From: Clostridiales bacterium
GTDB taxonomy: Bacteria > Bacillota > Clostridia > Lachnospirales > Lachnospiraceae
Direction of reading: 5' to 3'
NCBI GenBank assembly: GCA_021201535.1
Contig: JAJQEU010000047.1
Span: 1-64,000 of the forward strand
Length of the DNA: 64,000 nucleotides
Positions 41,480 to 50,520 of this stretch are shown here, piece after piece (positions within the stretch are counted from its first letter, which is position 1; the number at the start of each line of letters is the position of its first letter). A model generated the notes under the pieces. The model saw only the letters and a program-made list of their open reading frames with translations. It had not been told where the DNA came from and ran no database searches. The translations under genes and the position numbers were made by a program.

Positions 41480-44305
41480 TTGATTGATGTAATAAAAGAA
41501 TGGCTTGTGAAAACGTTAAAATCACGTCTCTTTGTTTTCTGGATCATTATGATCTTTATCTGTATCATTGTGATCCAGCGGCTTTTTACGCTGCAGATCA
41601 TAAATGGTGAAGACTACTTAAACAATTATACGCTGAGTATCGAGAAGGAGATCACCGTCGAGGGCACCAGAGGCAATATCTACGACAAAAACGGTGTGCT
41701 TCTGGCCCACAACGAGCTTTCCTACACGATCACGCTGGAGGATAACGGCACTTATGACAGCACGAGCGAAAAAAACGAAGAGCTGAACGCTGAGATCAGT
41801 ACACTGATCGATATGATTGAATCCAACGGTGATACGATCGTCAACGACCTGGATCTCTATATGGATGAGAGCGGCACGCTTTCTTTCCTTGTGGACGGGA
41901 CAAGTCTGCAGGGATTCCGGCGCGATGTCTACGGGCGTTCTTCCATCGACGAGCTGAGCGTGAACTCCGAATACGGCTACGACGAGGCAAAGGCGACGAC
42001 GGAACAGATGTTTGAATATCTTCTGGATAAGTTTGGCCTGGACACGGAGACCTGGGGCAGATACCGCGCCTACCAGATCATGACGATCCGCTATGCCCTC
42101 TCGCTGAATTCCTACCAGAAGTATATCTCTACGGATATCGCCCAGGATGTCTCAGATGAGACGGTCGCTGTGATCGAGGAGCATCTCTATGAACTGCAGG
42201 GCGTGGAGGTCAGTGAGGACACGAAGCGCGTCTACGATTATCCGGAATATTTTTCCCATATCATCGGTTATACCGGCAAGATATCCACGGATGAATATGC
42301 GGAACTCAGCGAATCGGACGACTCCTATACTCTAAATGATATTGTAGGAAAAGCCGGCATCGAGCAGGTGATGGAGCTGGAACTCCAGGGTGTCAAGGGT
42401 TATGAGACCGTCTATGTCAACAACGTCGGCAAGATTCTGGAGGTCAAGGAATCCACAGATCCAGCTGCCGGAAATGACGTGTATCTTTCTATTGACGCGA
42501 ATCTCCAGATCGTGGTGTATGATCTGCTTGAACAGGAGCTCGCGGGTATTATCTACTCTAAGATCATCAACGCGAAAACGAGCGACAGTTCGGATCTGTA
42601 TATTCCGATCTATGATGTTTATAACGCACTGATTGAAAACAGCGTGATTGACATTTCCGCCATGGCGGAAGCGGAATCCGGCACATATCAGAATGCGGTT
42701 TATCAGATTTTTGCCGCATCTCAGAGTACCGTATATCAGGAGGTTGCCTCTGCGCTGAACAGCGATACAGCCTATGAGGACCAGTCAGAGGAGATGCAGG
42801 AGTATCTGACTTACATTGTCACTTACCTGCAGGACACCGGCGTATTTGACACGACAGATGTCTCTTCCTCAGACGAGATGTATACCAGCTGGCGGAGCGG
42901 ATCTGTATCTGTCAGGGATTATCTGGAATACGCGATCGAGGCTTCCTGGATCCAGGTAACTGCGCTCGATCTGGAGGACAGATATGCGGACACGGAAGAG
43001 ATTTACGACGCGCTGGTGACTTATGCTGTGGAGCAGATTCAGAGTTCGACTTCTTTTGACAAGATTATCTATAAATATCTGATCTACAATGACCATATAT
43101 CCGGCAGTCAGCTCTGTCTGATCCTGTTTGAACAGGGCGTGCTGGATGCGGATGAGGAGTCTTACAGTGCTCTGGCGAACGGAACTGCCAGCGCCTATAA
43201 TTTCCTGAAGGAGAAGATCGGCAATCTGGAAATCACGCCGGCGCAGCTGGCGCTTGATCCGTGTACCGGATCCTGTGTGATCATGGATCCGGATACGGGC
43301 GAATTGCTTGCCTGTGTGACCTATCCGGGCTATGACACAAACCGTCTGGCGAATTCCATGGATTCCGCTTACTACAATCAGCTTCTGGCTGACGGATCGC
43401 TTCCGCTGTATAATAATGCGACACAGCAGACGACGGCCCCCGGTTCCACCTTTAAGATGGTGATGGCTGCGGCCGGACTGACAGAAAATGTGATTACACC
43501 GACGACCGAGATCGTTGATACAGGAGCTTTTGAAAGACTGGATTATTACCTGAAATGCTGGATTTATCCGTCCGCCCATGGCTCGGAGACGGTAGCGGAG
43601 GCCATCCGCGATTCCTGCAATACCTTTTTCTGCGAGGTGGGTTACCGCCTCAGCCTGATCGGGGATACCTTCAGTGAATCCACCGGTCTGTCCGTGATTC
43701 AGCAGTACGCGGAGATGTTCGGACTGGGCGATGATACGAACATTGAGTTATCCGAGGGTGTCTCCCAGATCGCGGATGAATATCCGGTCAGCGCGTCTAT
43801 CGGACAGAGTAACCACCGGTACACCACGGTACAGCTCTGCAGATACGCTGCAGCCATAGCCAGTGAGGGATCCGTATATGATCTTACGCTGCTGAATAAA
43901 GTGACCGATTCTGACGGAAACACACTGGAGACATACGAACCGGCGCTTCGAAGTGAGATCACGGAGATATCCGCCTCCACGTGGTCGGTCATCAAGGAAG
44001 GCATGGAGATGGTCGTTGAGGATCACAGTCAGTTTGACGACCTGACCGTCACCCTCGCCGGCAAGACCGGTACCGCCCAGGAAAACGAGGAGCGTCCGAA
44101 CCATGCGCTGTTTATCGGCTATGCGCCCGCCGATGATCCGGAGATCGCGATCGCGGTGCGGATTGCCTACGGCTATACCTCCGGCAATGCCTGCGATTTT
44201 GCGGATGATGTGGTGAAATATTATTTCGGAGAAGCGACGGAGGATGAGCTGCTCAACGGCCAGGCCGCGGATGTCGGATCATCCACCAACGGATTCACGG
44301 ATTAA
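41480..44305 (+). CDS. mrdA: Class B penicillin-binding protein 2 with large insertion
   Basis: This D,D-transpeptidase crosslinks peptidoglycan during elongation with RodA. It has an N-terminal membrane anchor (FVFWIIMIFICIIVIQRLFT, about 15-35), the PBP dimerization domain (EGTRGNIYDKNGVLLA; YFSHIIGYTGKIS), and the transpeptidase motifs Ser656 (STFK), SCN at about 712 and KTG at about 862. The start is TTG with AAGGAG 10 nt upstream. At 941 aa it is about 250 residues longer than usual. The extra helical, acidic segment (about residues 355-590, with repeats of Tyr/Asp/Ser) lies between the two domains. It is coupled to mreBCD and rodA. Confidence 0.93.
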   Translation: MIDVIKEWLVKTLKSRLFVFWIIMIFICIIVIQRLFTLQIINGEDYLNNYTLSIEKEITVEGTRGNIYDKNGVLLAHNELSYTITLEDNGTYDSTSEKNEELNAEISTLIDMIESNGDTIVNDLDLYMDESGTLSFLVDGTSLQGFRRDVYGRSSIDELSVNSEYGYDEAKATTEQMFEYLLDKFGLDTETWGRYRAYQIMTIRYALSLNSYQKYISTDIAQDVSDETVAVIEEHLYELQGVEVSEDTKRVYDYPEYFSHIIGYTGKISTDEYAELSESDDSYTLNDIVGKAGIEQVMELELQGVKGYETVYVNNVGKILEVKESTDPAAGNDVYLSIDANLQIVVYDLLEQELAGIIYSKIINAKTSDSSDLYIPIYDVYNALIENSVIDISAMAEAESGTYQNAVYQIFAASQSTVYQEVASALNSDTAYEDQSEEMQEYLTYIVTYLQDTGVFDTTDVSSSDEMYTSWRSGSVSVRDYLEYAIEASWIQVTALDLEDRYADTEEIYDALVTYAVEQIQSSTSFDKIIYKYLIYNDHISGSQLCLILFEQGVLDADEESYSALANGTASAYNFLKEKIGNLEITPAQLALDPCTGSCVIMDPDTGELLACVTYPGYDTNRLANSMDSAYYNQLLADGSLPLYNNATQQTTAPGSTFKMVMAAAGLTENVITPTTEIVDTGAFERLDYYLKCWIYPSAHGSETVAEAIRDSCNTFFCEVGYRLSLIGDTFSESTGLSVIQQYAEMFGLGDDTNIELSEGVSQIADEYPVSASIGQSNHRYTTVQLCRYAAAIASEGSVYDLTLLNKVTDSDGNTLETYEPALRSEITEISASTWSVIKEGMEMVVEDHSQFDDLTVTLAGKTGTAQENEERPNHALFIGYAPADDPEIAIAVRIAYGYTSGNACDFADDVVKYYFGEATEDELLNGQAADVGSSTNGFTD

Positions 44306-44356
44306 GAAACGCCGCTGCAGGTGATGCCGCGTCTGTTTCGAATCGGGAGGAACTCT

Positions 44357-45502
44357 ATGTTTAAGCAATACAAAATAAAAGATTACAGGTTTCGCCTGGT
44401 TGCCTATGTGGTGCTGCTCACGATCATCGGAATCCTGGTGATCGGAAGCGCGAAGGAATCCGTGCAGGGGAAGCAGATCATGGGAATGTTTGCCGGTGTG
44501 ATCATAATGGTCGTCGTGTCACTGATCGATTACAGCGTGATACTGAAATTCCGGCGCATCTGGTATCTGGCGATCATCGTACTGCTCGGCCTTGTGCTGG
44601 TTCCGGGCGTCGGAAATGAAGTCAGCGGCGCCACCCGATGGATTGAGGTCGGCGGATTTCAGTTCCAGCCTTCGGAATTATGTAAAATTATACTGATCGT
44701 GTTTTTTTCCGCCTTTTTCATGCGATTTCACGAGACGCTGAACACATGGAAGATACTGCTGTTATCCATCATCCTGATCGCGATACCGCTCGGACTGATC
44801 TTAAGAGAACCGGATCTCTCCACATCGATCGTGGTCGTGCTGATCTTTATCACACTGATCTTTGTCGCAGGATTAAGCTATAAGATCATTCTGCCGATCC
44901 TGATCGTCGCTATCCCGGGTGCGATCATCAGCCTCGTGCTGATGCTGCGGGAGCAGTTCCCGTTCCTGCAGCCCTATCAGTACAGCCGTATTTTATCCTG
45001 GTGGGATCCGGAGAATTATACAGACTCATCCAGACAGCAGCAGAACTCGATCATCGCCATCGGCTCCGGCCAGCTGTGGGGGAAGGGATTAAACAATTCA
45101 TCCATCACATCCCTGAAAAACGGCAATTATCTCTCCGAACCGCAGACAGATTTTATCTTTACGATCGTGGGAGAGGAGCTTGGATTTGTCGGATGCATCA
45201 TCATCATCATCCTGATCATGCTGATTATATTTGAATGTGTCTGGATCGCAAAAAATGCCAAGGATCTCGGCGGACGACTGATCTGCTGCGGCATGGGCGG
45301 CCTGATCGGTTTTCAGTCCTTTATCAATATCGGTGTGACGACGGGTCTGCTTCCGAATACCGGACTGCCGCTGCCATTTGTCAGCTACGGACTGACGTCT
45401 CTGATCAGTATGTATATCGGCATCGGCCTTGTCCTGAATGTCGGTCTGCAGCGCCAGAAATATAACGGGATACTCATGACAAAGGAGGACATCATCGAAT
45501 GA
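44357..45502 (+). CDS. rodA: Peptidoglycan glycosyltransferase RodA
   Basis: RodA is a SEDS-family polymerase that extends glycan strands with PBP2. The 381-aa protein has about ten membrane segments and the SEDS signatures GNEVSGATRWIEVGGFQFQP with SELCKI, LREPDLSTSIVVV (catalytic Asp in the EPD motif), GEELGFVG, and TGLLPNTGLPLPFVSYGLTS. ATG at 44357 follows CGGGAGGAACTCT. The stop overlaps the next ATG (ATGA). Confidence 0.95.
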   Translation: MFKQYKIKDYRFRLVAYVVLLTIIGILVIGSAKESVQGKQIMGMFAGVIIMVVVSLIDYSVILKFRRIWYLAIIVLLGLVLVPGVGNEVSGATRWIEVGGFQFQPSELCKIILIVFFSAFFMRFHETLNTWKILLLSIILIAIPLGLILREPDLSTSIVVVLIFITLIFVAGLSYKIILPILIVAIPGAIISLVLMLREQFPFLQPYQYSRILSWWDPENYTDSSRQQQNSIIAIGSGQLWGKGLNNSSITSLKNGNYLSEPQTDFIFTIVGEELGFVGCIIIIILIMLIIFECVWIAKNAKDLGGRLICCGMGGLIGFQSFINIGVTTGLLPNTGLPLPFVSYGLTSLISMYIGIGLVLNVGLQRQKYNGILMTKEDIIE

Positions 45503-46500
45503 CGCATATCCGGAAAACCAATAAAAAAATCGCCTTTCTGCTGATTGCAGCCGCCTGTCTGCTTCTGACCGGATGCACCGAACGGCAGGATGTGGAAAAT
45601 GCCTACGGACTTTATGATACGACGGAGACGTATGTCTCGTTTGAGGACAGCTCTTCCGCATCGGCGTTATCTCTGTTCGCCTCAGATCTCTGCGTCGGCG
45701 GTACGGAAAACACCGAGTCGGACAGCGTGATAGCGGACTGTGCAGAGAGTGCCGCACTGTTCATTGTGGACAGCGGGGACATCGCCTATGCACAGAATAT
45801 TTATGAGAAATGTTATCCGGCCAGCACAACCAAAATCCTGACCGCATATATTGCATTGAAGTATGGGGATCCGGACGAGGTGCTGACCGTCTCGGACGCG
45901 GCCATCGACGACCTGGATCCGTCGTCCTCCGTCTGCGGTCTTCAGAAGGGCGATCAGATCACGCTCCGAAACGCGCTGTACGGTCTGATGCTCTGCAGCG
46001 GCAATGATGCCGCCAATGTGATCGCCGAGGCCATTTCCGGAAGTACGGATGCGTTTGCCGATCTGATGAATGAGGAGGCGCTCGCCCTCGGTGCGACACA
46101 TTCCCATTTTGTCAACCCGCACGGACTGCCGGACGATGATCATTACACGACCGCATACGACCTCTATCTGATCTTCCAGGAGGCGATTCAGGATGAGGAT
46201 TTTGTGTCGATCATATCCACGCTTTCCTACAACGCGAGCTATCTTGACGCATCGGGCAATACGGTGACGCAGACCTGGACCAATACGAACGGATATCTGA
46301 CAGGAGCATATTCCCAGCCGGACGGTGTGACCGTGATCGGCGGAAAGACGGGGACGACGTCAGCGGCAGGGTACTGTCTGGTACTGTACAGCCAGAATGA
46401 AGACTCATCACCGGTGATCTCCATCGTACTCAACGGGAATTCGCGGTCAGATATGTATAAGATCATGACGCAGATGCTGAGTACATTTGCAAACGGCTGA
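45499..46500 (+). CDS. D-alanyl-D-alanine carboxypeptidase, lipoprotein form
   Basis: This 333-aa DacF/PBP5-type enzyme (peptidase S11) trims the terminal D-Ala from peptidoglycan stems. It has a lipoprotein signal (LLIAAACLLLTGC), then the active motifs STTK (Ser109), SGN (Ser167) and KTG (Lys283). The usual C-terminal PBP5 domain is absent; the protein ends after LSTFANG, so the lipid anchor may replace the amphipathic tail. It is coupled to rodA by an ATGA overlap and ends the elongasome operon. Confidence 0.92.
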   Translation: MTHIRKTNKKIAFLLIAAACLLLTGCTERQDVENAYGLYDTTETYVSFEDSSSASALSLFASDLCVGGTENTESDSVIADCAESAALFIVDSGDIAYAQNIYEKCYPASTTKILTAYIALKYGDPDEVLTVSDAAIDDLDPSSSVCGLQKGDQITLRNALYGLMLCSGNDAANVIAEAISGSTDAFADLMNEEALALGATHSHFVNPHGLPDDDHYTTAYDLYLIFQEAIQDEDFVSIISTLSYNASYLDASGNTVTQTWTNTNGYLTGAYSQPDGVTVIGGKTGTTSAAGYCLVLYSQNEDSSPVISIVLNGNSRSDMYKIMTQMLSTFANG

Positions 46501-46545
46501 CCGGATTCGCGGGTGTGATACTTTTCTGAATTTTAAATTTTACGG

Positions 46546-46574
46546 TTGTATTTTAAGGGTGGATATAATATAAT
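46546..46574 (+). promoter_or_regulatory. promoter of the 46644 P-loop gene
   Basis: TTGTAT (46546-46551), 17-bp spacer and a perfect TATAAT (46569-46574). A second TATAAT overlaps at 46564. Confidence 0.6.
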
Positions 46575-46643
46575 CAGTTTATAAAAAGAACGGAGCGGAG
46601 ATGAAATACAGGACGCTTCCGTCTGGTTTAGGAGGATAAGACA

Positions 46644-47063
46644 ATGGTTGAGATTATTGCCGGCGAAAAAGGTAAAGGTAAAACAAAATATTTATTGGAC
46701 ATGGTAAACAGTGCTGTCGCACACGCCACCGGGAATATTGTATATCTGGATAAAAGTCAGAAGCATATGCATGAGTTGACGAATAAGGTTCGTCTGATCA
46801 ATGTGGCGGAATACCCGATTACGAATATGGACGAGTTTCTCGGTTTTATCTGTGGTATCGTTTCGCAGGACTATGATCTTCAGGAGATGTATCTGGACAG
46901 TTTTCTCACGATTGCCAATTTGAATGACGATCAACTGGTACATATGATAGAAAAGCTTGATGTGATCAGTGAGAAATACTCAATAAAGTTTGTCTTAAGC
47001 ATTTCCAGAAATGAGGCGGATCTGCCCGAGTCCGCACAGGCAAGAGTACTCATTTCTTTGTAA
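46644..47063 (+). CDS. Small P-loop protein of unknown function
   Basis: The 139-aa protein starts MVEIIAGEKGKGKTKYLLDM, holding a Walker A motif G-E-K-G-K-G-K-T, but is too short for a full ATPase of known type. A hydrophobic stretch near YLDSFLTIANL may serve as Walker B. Similar Clostridial proteins are sometimes loosely called PilT-like, which I do not think is justified. TTAGGAGGATAAGACA precedes the ATG, and a consensus promoter and a strong terminator make it a single-gene unit. Function is unknown. Confidence 0.8.
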   Translation: MVEIIAGEKGKGKTKYLLDMVNSAVAHATGNIVYLDKSQKHMHELTNKVRLINVAEYPITNMDEFLGFICGIVSQDYDLQEMYLDSFLTIANLNDDQLVHMIEKLDVISEKYSIKFVLSISRNEADLPESAQARVLISL

Positions 47064-47078
47064 ACGGCAGAATGGATC

Positions 47079-47112
47079 AGGTGTCTTAAGGGGGAGCTTA
47101 AGACACCTTTTT
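47079..47112. terminator. bidirectional terminator between 46644 and the minus-strand DUF378 gene
   Basis: A perfect 12-bp stem AGGTGTCTTAAG (47079-47090) / CTTAAGACACCT (47097-47108) with a 6-nt loop is followed by TTTTT. The two genes converge on it; the reverse direction has fewer Us. Confidence 0.85.
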
Positions 47113-47115
47113 CCG

Positions 47116-47337
47116 TCATTGACGGTCGTCGCTTCCCATGGAGCGCAGCCGTCCGAAAGCACTTATCATATAAAGTCCGCTCAGTCCTACGACCGCGTAG
47201 ATCACACGGGTCAGCCATGTCATATTTCCAAACAGATATGAGATCAGATTGAATCGGAAAAATCCGACCAGTCCCCAGTTGACCGCGCCTATGATCACCA
47301 GGACCAGGAGAATGATATCCAGAACCTTGGTATTCAT
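47116..47337 (-). CDS. DUF378 small membrane protein
   Basis: This 73-aa protein has two membrane segments (IILLVLVIIGAVNWGLVGFF and a second around LTRVIYAVVGLSGLYMI). The signature GAVNWGLVG and F-N-L are typical of DUF378, whose role is unknown. It is on the minus strand, opposite the flanking genes, and ends at the shared terminator. AAGGAGGTATGCATAA precedes its ATG on that strand. Confidence 0.93.
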   Translation of the reverse strand: MNTKVLDIILLVLVIIGAVNWGLVGFFRFNLISYLFGNMTWLTRVIYAVVGLSGLYMISAFGRLRSMGSDDRQ

Positions 47338-47420
47338 TTATGCATACCTCCTTTTCTTTAATAGTAGTATGGACATATCAGCCGGTTTTATACCGCTGTT
47401 ATGCATATGAAAGGGAAAAT

Positions 47421-48824
47421 ATGAAAAGAAAGCAGAAAAAGAATATACTGCGCTATCGAAGACAGTTTCATATCAATATCGGAGTGATTGTATTTGCGTT
47501 CGTTCTGGTTTACTTTCTGATTTATTTTTTTAATTATATGACGAGCAGCCATGTTTCCATCTATGAGGTCCAGAAGGGTCAGATTATGAAGACGTCGTAT
47601 TACACAGGTCTGATCCTGCGTTCTGAAACCGTGACTTACGCAGAGGAGACAGGGAAGATCAACTACTACAGCAAAGAGGGAGACAAGGCGGGATATAACG
47701 ACCTGGTCTGTTCTATCGACCGGGAAGGTTCTGTGTCCGATGAGATTACGGCAGCCGGACTGGATGGAACGACGCTGACCAAGGATGAGCTTCTGGAAGT
47801 TCAGGAGCTGGTGACGGATTTCACATCCAACTACTCCGCGACACAGTTTTATAACGTGTATTCTTTTTCTCAAAATCTGAACGCCAGCGTGCAGGAAAAT
47901 CTTTACCTGGCCGCCCTGGAACAGCTGTCGGGCGAAACGCTGACCTCCTTTTCACTGATCCGTGCGCAGACGGACGGCATACTCGCGTTTTATACGGATG
48001 GCTATGAAAATGTAACGCCGGACACGTTTTCCCCTGATATGTATCAGGCATCCGAATATCAGAAAAACAATCTGAAATTCAATACTTCCGTATCCTCCGG
48101 ACAGGCTCTCTACAAAACAGTCACCGATGAGGACTGGTATATGATGATTCCTCTCGATGAGGATGAGGCGGCGCTGTATCAGGCTGAGATGGAAGAGGAT
48201 GAAGATACCTTTACGATCCTTGTCACCTTCCAAAAGGATCAGGCTCAGGCCTACGCGACGGCGTCCATCCGTTCTTATGATTCCGGATATTTTCTTGAGC
48301 TTAAGTTTAACAGTTCCATGGTACGCTATATTTCGGAACGCTATATGGAAGTGGAGCTCGGATCCAATGATGAGAGCGGTTTAAAGATTCCGAATTCCTC
48401 CATCACACAGAAAGAATTCCTGCTGATTCCGGAGGATTATATCAGCCAGGGCGGCAGCACGACTGATAAGGGTGTACTCAAAGTGACATCGGATAAGCAG
48501 GGCAATGAATCGGTTGAGTTTGTCAGCACCACCGTCTATGCTACGGATGAGGACGGATACTGTTATATTGATGAGGATGATCTTGCCCTGGGCGACACGC
48601 TGCAGATGACAGATTCATCCGACCGGTATGTGATCCGGGAGACCGGAGAGCTGAGCGGCGTCTACAATATGAACAAAGGATATGCCGTATTTAAACTGAT
48701 CGATGTGATCACGTCGAATGAAGAATACACGATCGTAAATACGGGCACCAGCTATGGTCTTTCTCTGTATGACCGCATCGCACTGGACGGTGATTCCATC
48801 TCGGAGGGAGAGTTTGCAAACTAA
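47421..48824 (+). CDS. HlyD-like membrane-anchored protein near sepF
   Basis: The 467-aa protein has a basic N-terminus, one membrane segment (VIVFAFVLVYFLIYFFNYM, about 20-38) and a long outside domain. The segment YEVQKGQIMKTSYYTGLILRS (quoted as YEVQKGQIMK and GLILRSETV) resembles HlyD/RND adaptor beta-barrel repeats, and a C-terminal barrel part contains VSTTVYATDEDGYCYID and LGDTL. It lacks an adjoining exporter gene. Similar genes sit before yggS-sepF in other Lachnospiraceae, which suggests a link to division or envelope assembly (inference). The ATG at 47421 has only AAAGGGAAAAT upstream. Confidence 0.75.
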   Translation: MKRKQKKNILRYRRQFHINIGVIVFAFVLVYFLIYFFNYMTSSHVSIYEVQKGQIMKTSYYTGLILRSETVTYAEETGKINYYSKEGDKAGYNDLVCSIDREGSVSDEITAAGLDGTTLTKDELLEVQELVTDFTSNYSATQFYNVYSFSQNLNASVQENLYLAALEQLSGETLTSFSLIRAQTDGILAFYTDGYENVTPDTFSPDMYQASEYQKNNLKFNTSVSSGQALYKTVTDEDWYMMIPLDEDEAALYQAEMEEDEDTFTILVTFQKDQAQAYATASIRSYDSGYFLELKFNSSMVRYISERYMEVELGSNDESGLKIPNSSITQKEFLLIPEDYISQGGSTTDKGVLKVTSDKQGNESVEFVSTTVYATDEDGYCYIDEDDLALGDTLQMTDSSDRYVIRETGELSGVYNMNKGYAVFKLIDVITSNEEYTIVNTGTSYGLSLYDRIALDGDSISEGEFAN

Positions 48825-48830
48825 AGGTCT

Positions 48831-48994
48831 TGTTCACGACCCGACGGAATCCGATAACAGACTTGTCGTGCCTGCACGTAAGAGGCTGTTATCGGATTCC
48901 GACGAGTCCTGTGAAACAGGACCTCCACCCACATAAGCAATTTCAGCACGTTTTTTGTGCTGAAATTGCGCATGCGAGCGGAGGGTCGTGAACA
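48831..48994. repeat. three-armed cloverleaf element with terminal inverted repeats
   Basis: A closing stem TGTTCACGACCC (48831-48842) / GGGTCGTGAACA (48983-48994) is perfect over 12 bp. Inside lie three hairpins. The first is CGGAATCCGATAACAG (48845-48860) with CTGTTATCGGATTCCG (48886-48901), a perfect 16 bp. The second is GTCCTGT-GAA-ACAGGAC (with GAA loop; 48906-48922). The third is GCAATTTCAGCAC / GTGCTGAAATTGC (48937-48969). It fills almost the whole gap between the HlyD-like gene and yggS. No ORF, no T run. It could be a miniature mobile element or a structured RNA. Confidence 0.85.
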
Positions 48995-49026
48995 TGTAAA
49001 CAGTATGATTCAGGAGGTATCTATCC

Positions 49027-49737
49027 ATGGTGAAAGAAAATCTGACAGAAGTTGAACAACGGATTCAGGCAGCCTGCAGACGCGCAGGTCGCGACCGCAG
49101 CGAGGTCACCCTGATCGCCGTGAGCAAGACCAAGCCCGTTCCGATGCTTGAGGAAGCCTATCAGTGCGGGATCCGCGAATTCGGAGAAAATAAAGTACAG
49201 GAGATGATGGACAAATACGAAGTCATGCCGCAGGATATCCGCTGGCATATGATCGGGCATCTCCAGAGAAACAAAGTAAAATATCTGATGGGAAAGGCAT
49301 ATCTGATCCACTCCGTGGATTCGCTGCGGCTCGCGGAGGAGATCAGTGCACAGTCCGTCAAACATCAGGTGCAGACCAATATCCTGATTGAGGTCAATAT
49401 TGCCGGCGAAGAGTCAAAGTTCGGTATTTCCGGGGAAGAAACCCTCCGGCTTGTTATAGCGGCAGCCGCCCTCCCCAACATCCATGTGAAAGGCCTGATG
49501 ACGATTGCACCTTTTGTCGACAATCCGGAAGACAACCGGGTATATTTTCAAAAAATCAGGGAATTATCTGTTGACATTGGCTGTAAAAAAATAGATAATG
49601 TAGACATGCATATTCTTTCCATGGGTATGACGGGAGACTATGAGGTTGCCATTGAAGAGGGTGCGACCCACATTCGTGTGGGGACCGGTATATTTGGCGA
49701 GAGAGATTACAACAGGAACGGATCATTTCAGATGTAA
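49027..49737 (+). CDS. yggS: YggS family PLP homeostasis protein
   Basis: YggS (YlmE/PLPBP) is a single-domain PLP-binding protein that balances pyridoxal phosphate and amino-acid pools. The 236-aa protein has the PLP lysine in LIAVSKTKP, FGENKVQEMMDK, WHMIGHLQRNK, VNIAGEESKFG and the final SMGMTGDYEVAIEEGATHIRVG (split here: SMGMTGDYEVAIEEG, THIRVGTGIFG). CAGGAGGTATCTATCC precedes the ATG. It lies directly before sepF as usual. Confidence 0.96.
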   Translation: MVKENLTEVEQRIQAACRRAGRDRSEVTLIAVSKTKPVPMLEEAYQCGIREFGENKVQEMMDKYEVMPQDIRWHMIGHLQRNKVKYLMGKAYLIHSVDSLRLAEEISAQSVKHQVQTNILIEVNIAGEESKFGISGEETLRLVIAAAALPNIHVKGLMTIAPFVDNPEDNRVYFQKIRELSVDIGCKKIDNVDMHILSMGMTGDYEVAIEEGATHIRVGTGIFGERDYNRNGSFQM

Positions 49738-49785
49738 TTGACACATCTTCCGTCATCGGAAATGACAGATTGGAGATACAGACAA

Positions 49786-50346
49786 ATGGGAATGATGGAT
49801 AAATTTTTAAATGCGATGCGATTGAATTCTGATGAGGACGATTACTTTGACGAAGACTTTTATGACGATGATGATACAGAAGAGGAGTATGAGCCTCCGA
49901 AAAAGACTTCTCGTCGGGAGCGTCATAAAAGAGAGATTGAGAAGGAAGAGCCGGAGATCACGGTATCGAAGGAGCCGAAGCCTGCAGCCAGGCCGGTACC
50001 TTCTTCCGGCAAGATCACTCCGATGCGTTCTTCCAGAAGATCACAGGGGGGCCAGACAGCGATGGAAGTATGTGTAATTAAACCGTCAACCGTAGAAGAC
50101 GCCAGAGAGATTACCGAGACTCTGCTGGCAGGCAGAACAGTTGTATTGAATCTGGAAGGTCTGGATCTGGAGATCGGTCAGAGGATTATAGATTTTACAT
50201 CCGGATCCTGTTTTGCAGTGGAAGGCAATCTGCAGAAGATTTCCAACTACATCTTCATTGTAACCCCGCAGAATGTTGATATTTCCGGAGATTTCCAGAA
50301 TATCATGAGTGCGTTTGACGCCTCTTCCCTGCAGGTAGACATCTGA
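49786..50346 (+). CDS. sepF: Cell division protein SepF
   Basis: SepF anchors FtsZ to the membrane through an N-terminal amphipathic helix and polymerises at the septum. The 186-aa protein starts MGMMDKFLNAMRLN (helix), has an acidic then basic linker (about 18-85), and the conserved domain VCVIKPSTVEDAREITETLL, RTVVLNLEGLD and IGQRIIDFTSGSCFAVEG. GGAG 10 nt upstream supports the ATG at 49786; a TTG at 49738 would overlap the yggS end. Terminator follows. Confidence 0.95.
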   Translation: MGMMDKFLNAMRLNSDEDDYFDEDFYDDDDTEEEYEPPKKTSRRERHKREIEKEEPEITVSKEPKPAARPVPSSGKITPMRSSRRSQGGQTAMEVCVIKPSTVEDAREITETLLAGRTVVLNLEGLDLEIGQRIIDFTSGSCFAVEGNLQKISNYIFIVTPQNVDISGDFQNIMSAFDASSLQVDI

Positions 50347-50413
50347 TTACCAGCCGTTTTTGGCGGTATCCATAATACCGGTACACCGTCTTCAAATAAC
50401 GATGTACCGGGAG

Positions 50414-50447
50414 AGCCAGTCAATTTCGCGATACAGACTGGCTTTTT
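50414..50447 (+). terminator. intrinsic terminator after sepF
   Basis: Stem AGCCAGTC (50414-50421) / GACTGGCT (50436-50443) then TTTTCTG. An extra hairpin CCGGTAC/GTACCGG lies just before it (about 50378-50410). Confidence 0.75.
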
Positions 50448-50520
50448 CTGTGTATATACAGACTGACTGCCATATCGTAAAACCCGGAGGGATGTCATAA
50501 TCGTAACAGGAGTTTAACGA

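Noticed and set aside
48831-48994. tRNA or tmRNA-like gene
   Set aside because: The cloverleaf is far larger than a tRNA, lacks a GTTCGAATC-like T arm, and has no acceptor-like 3' end.
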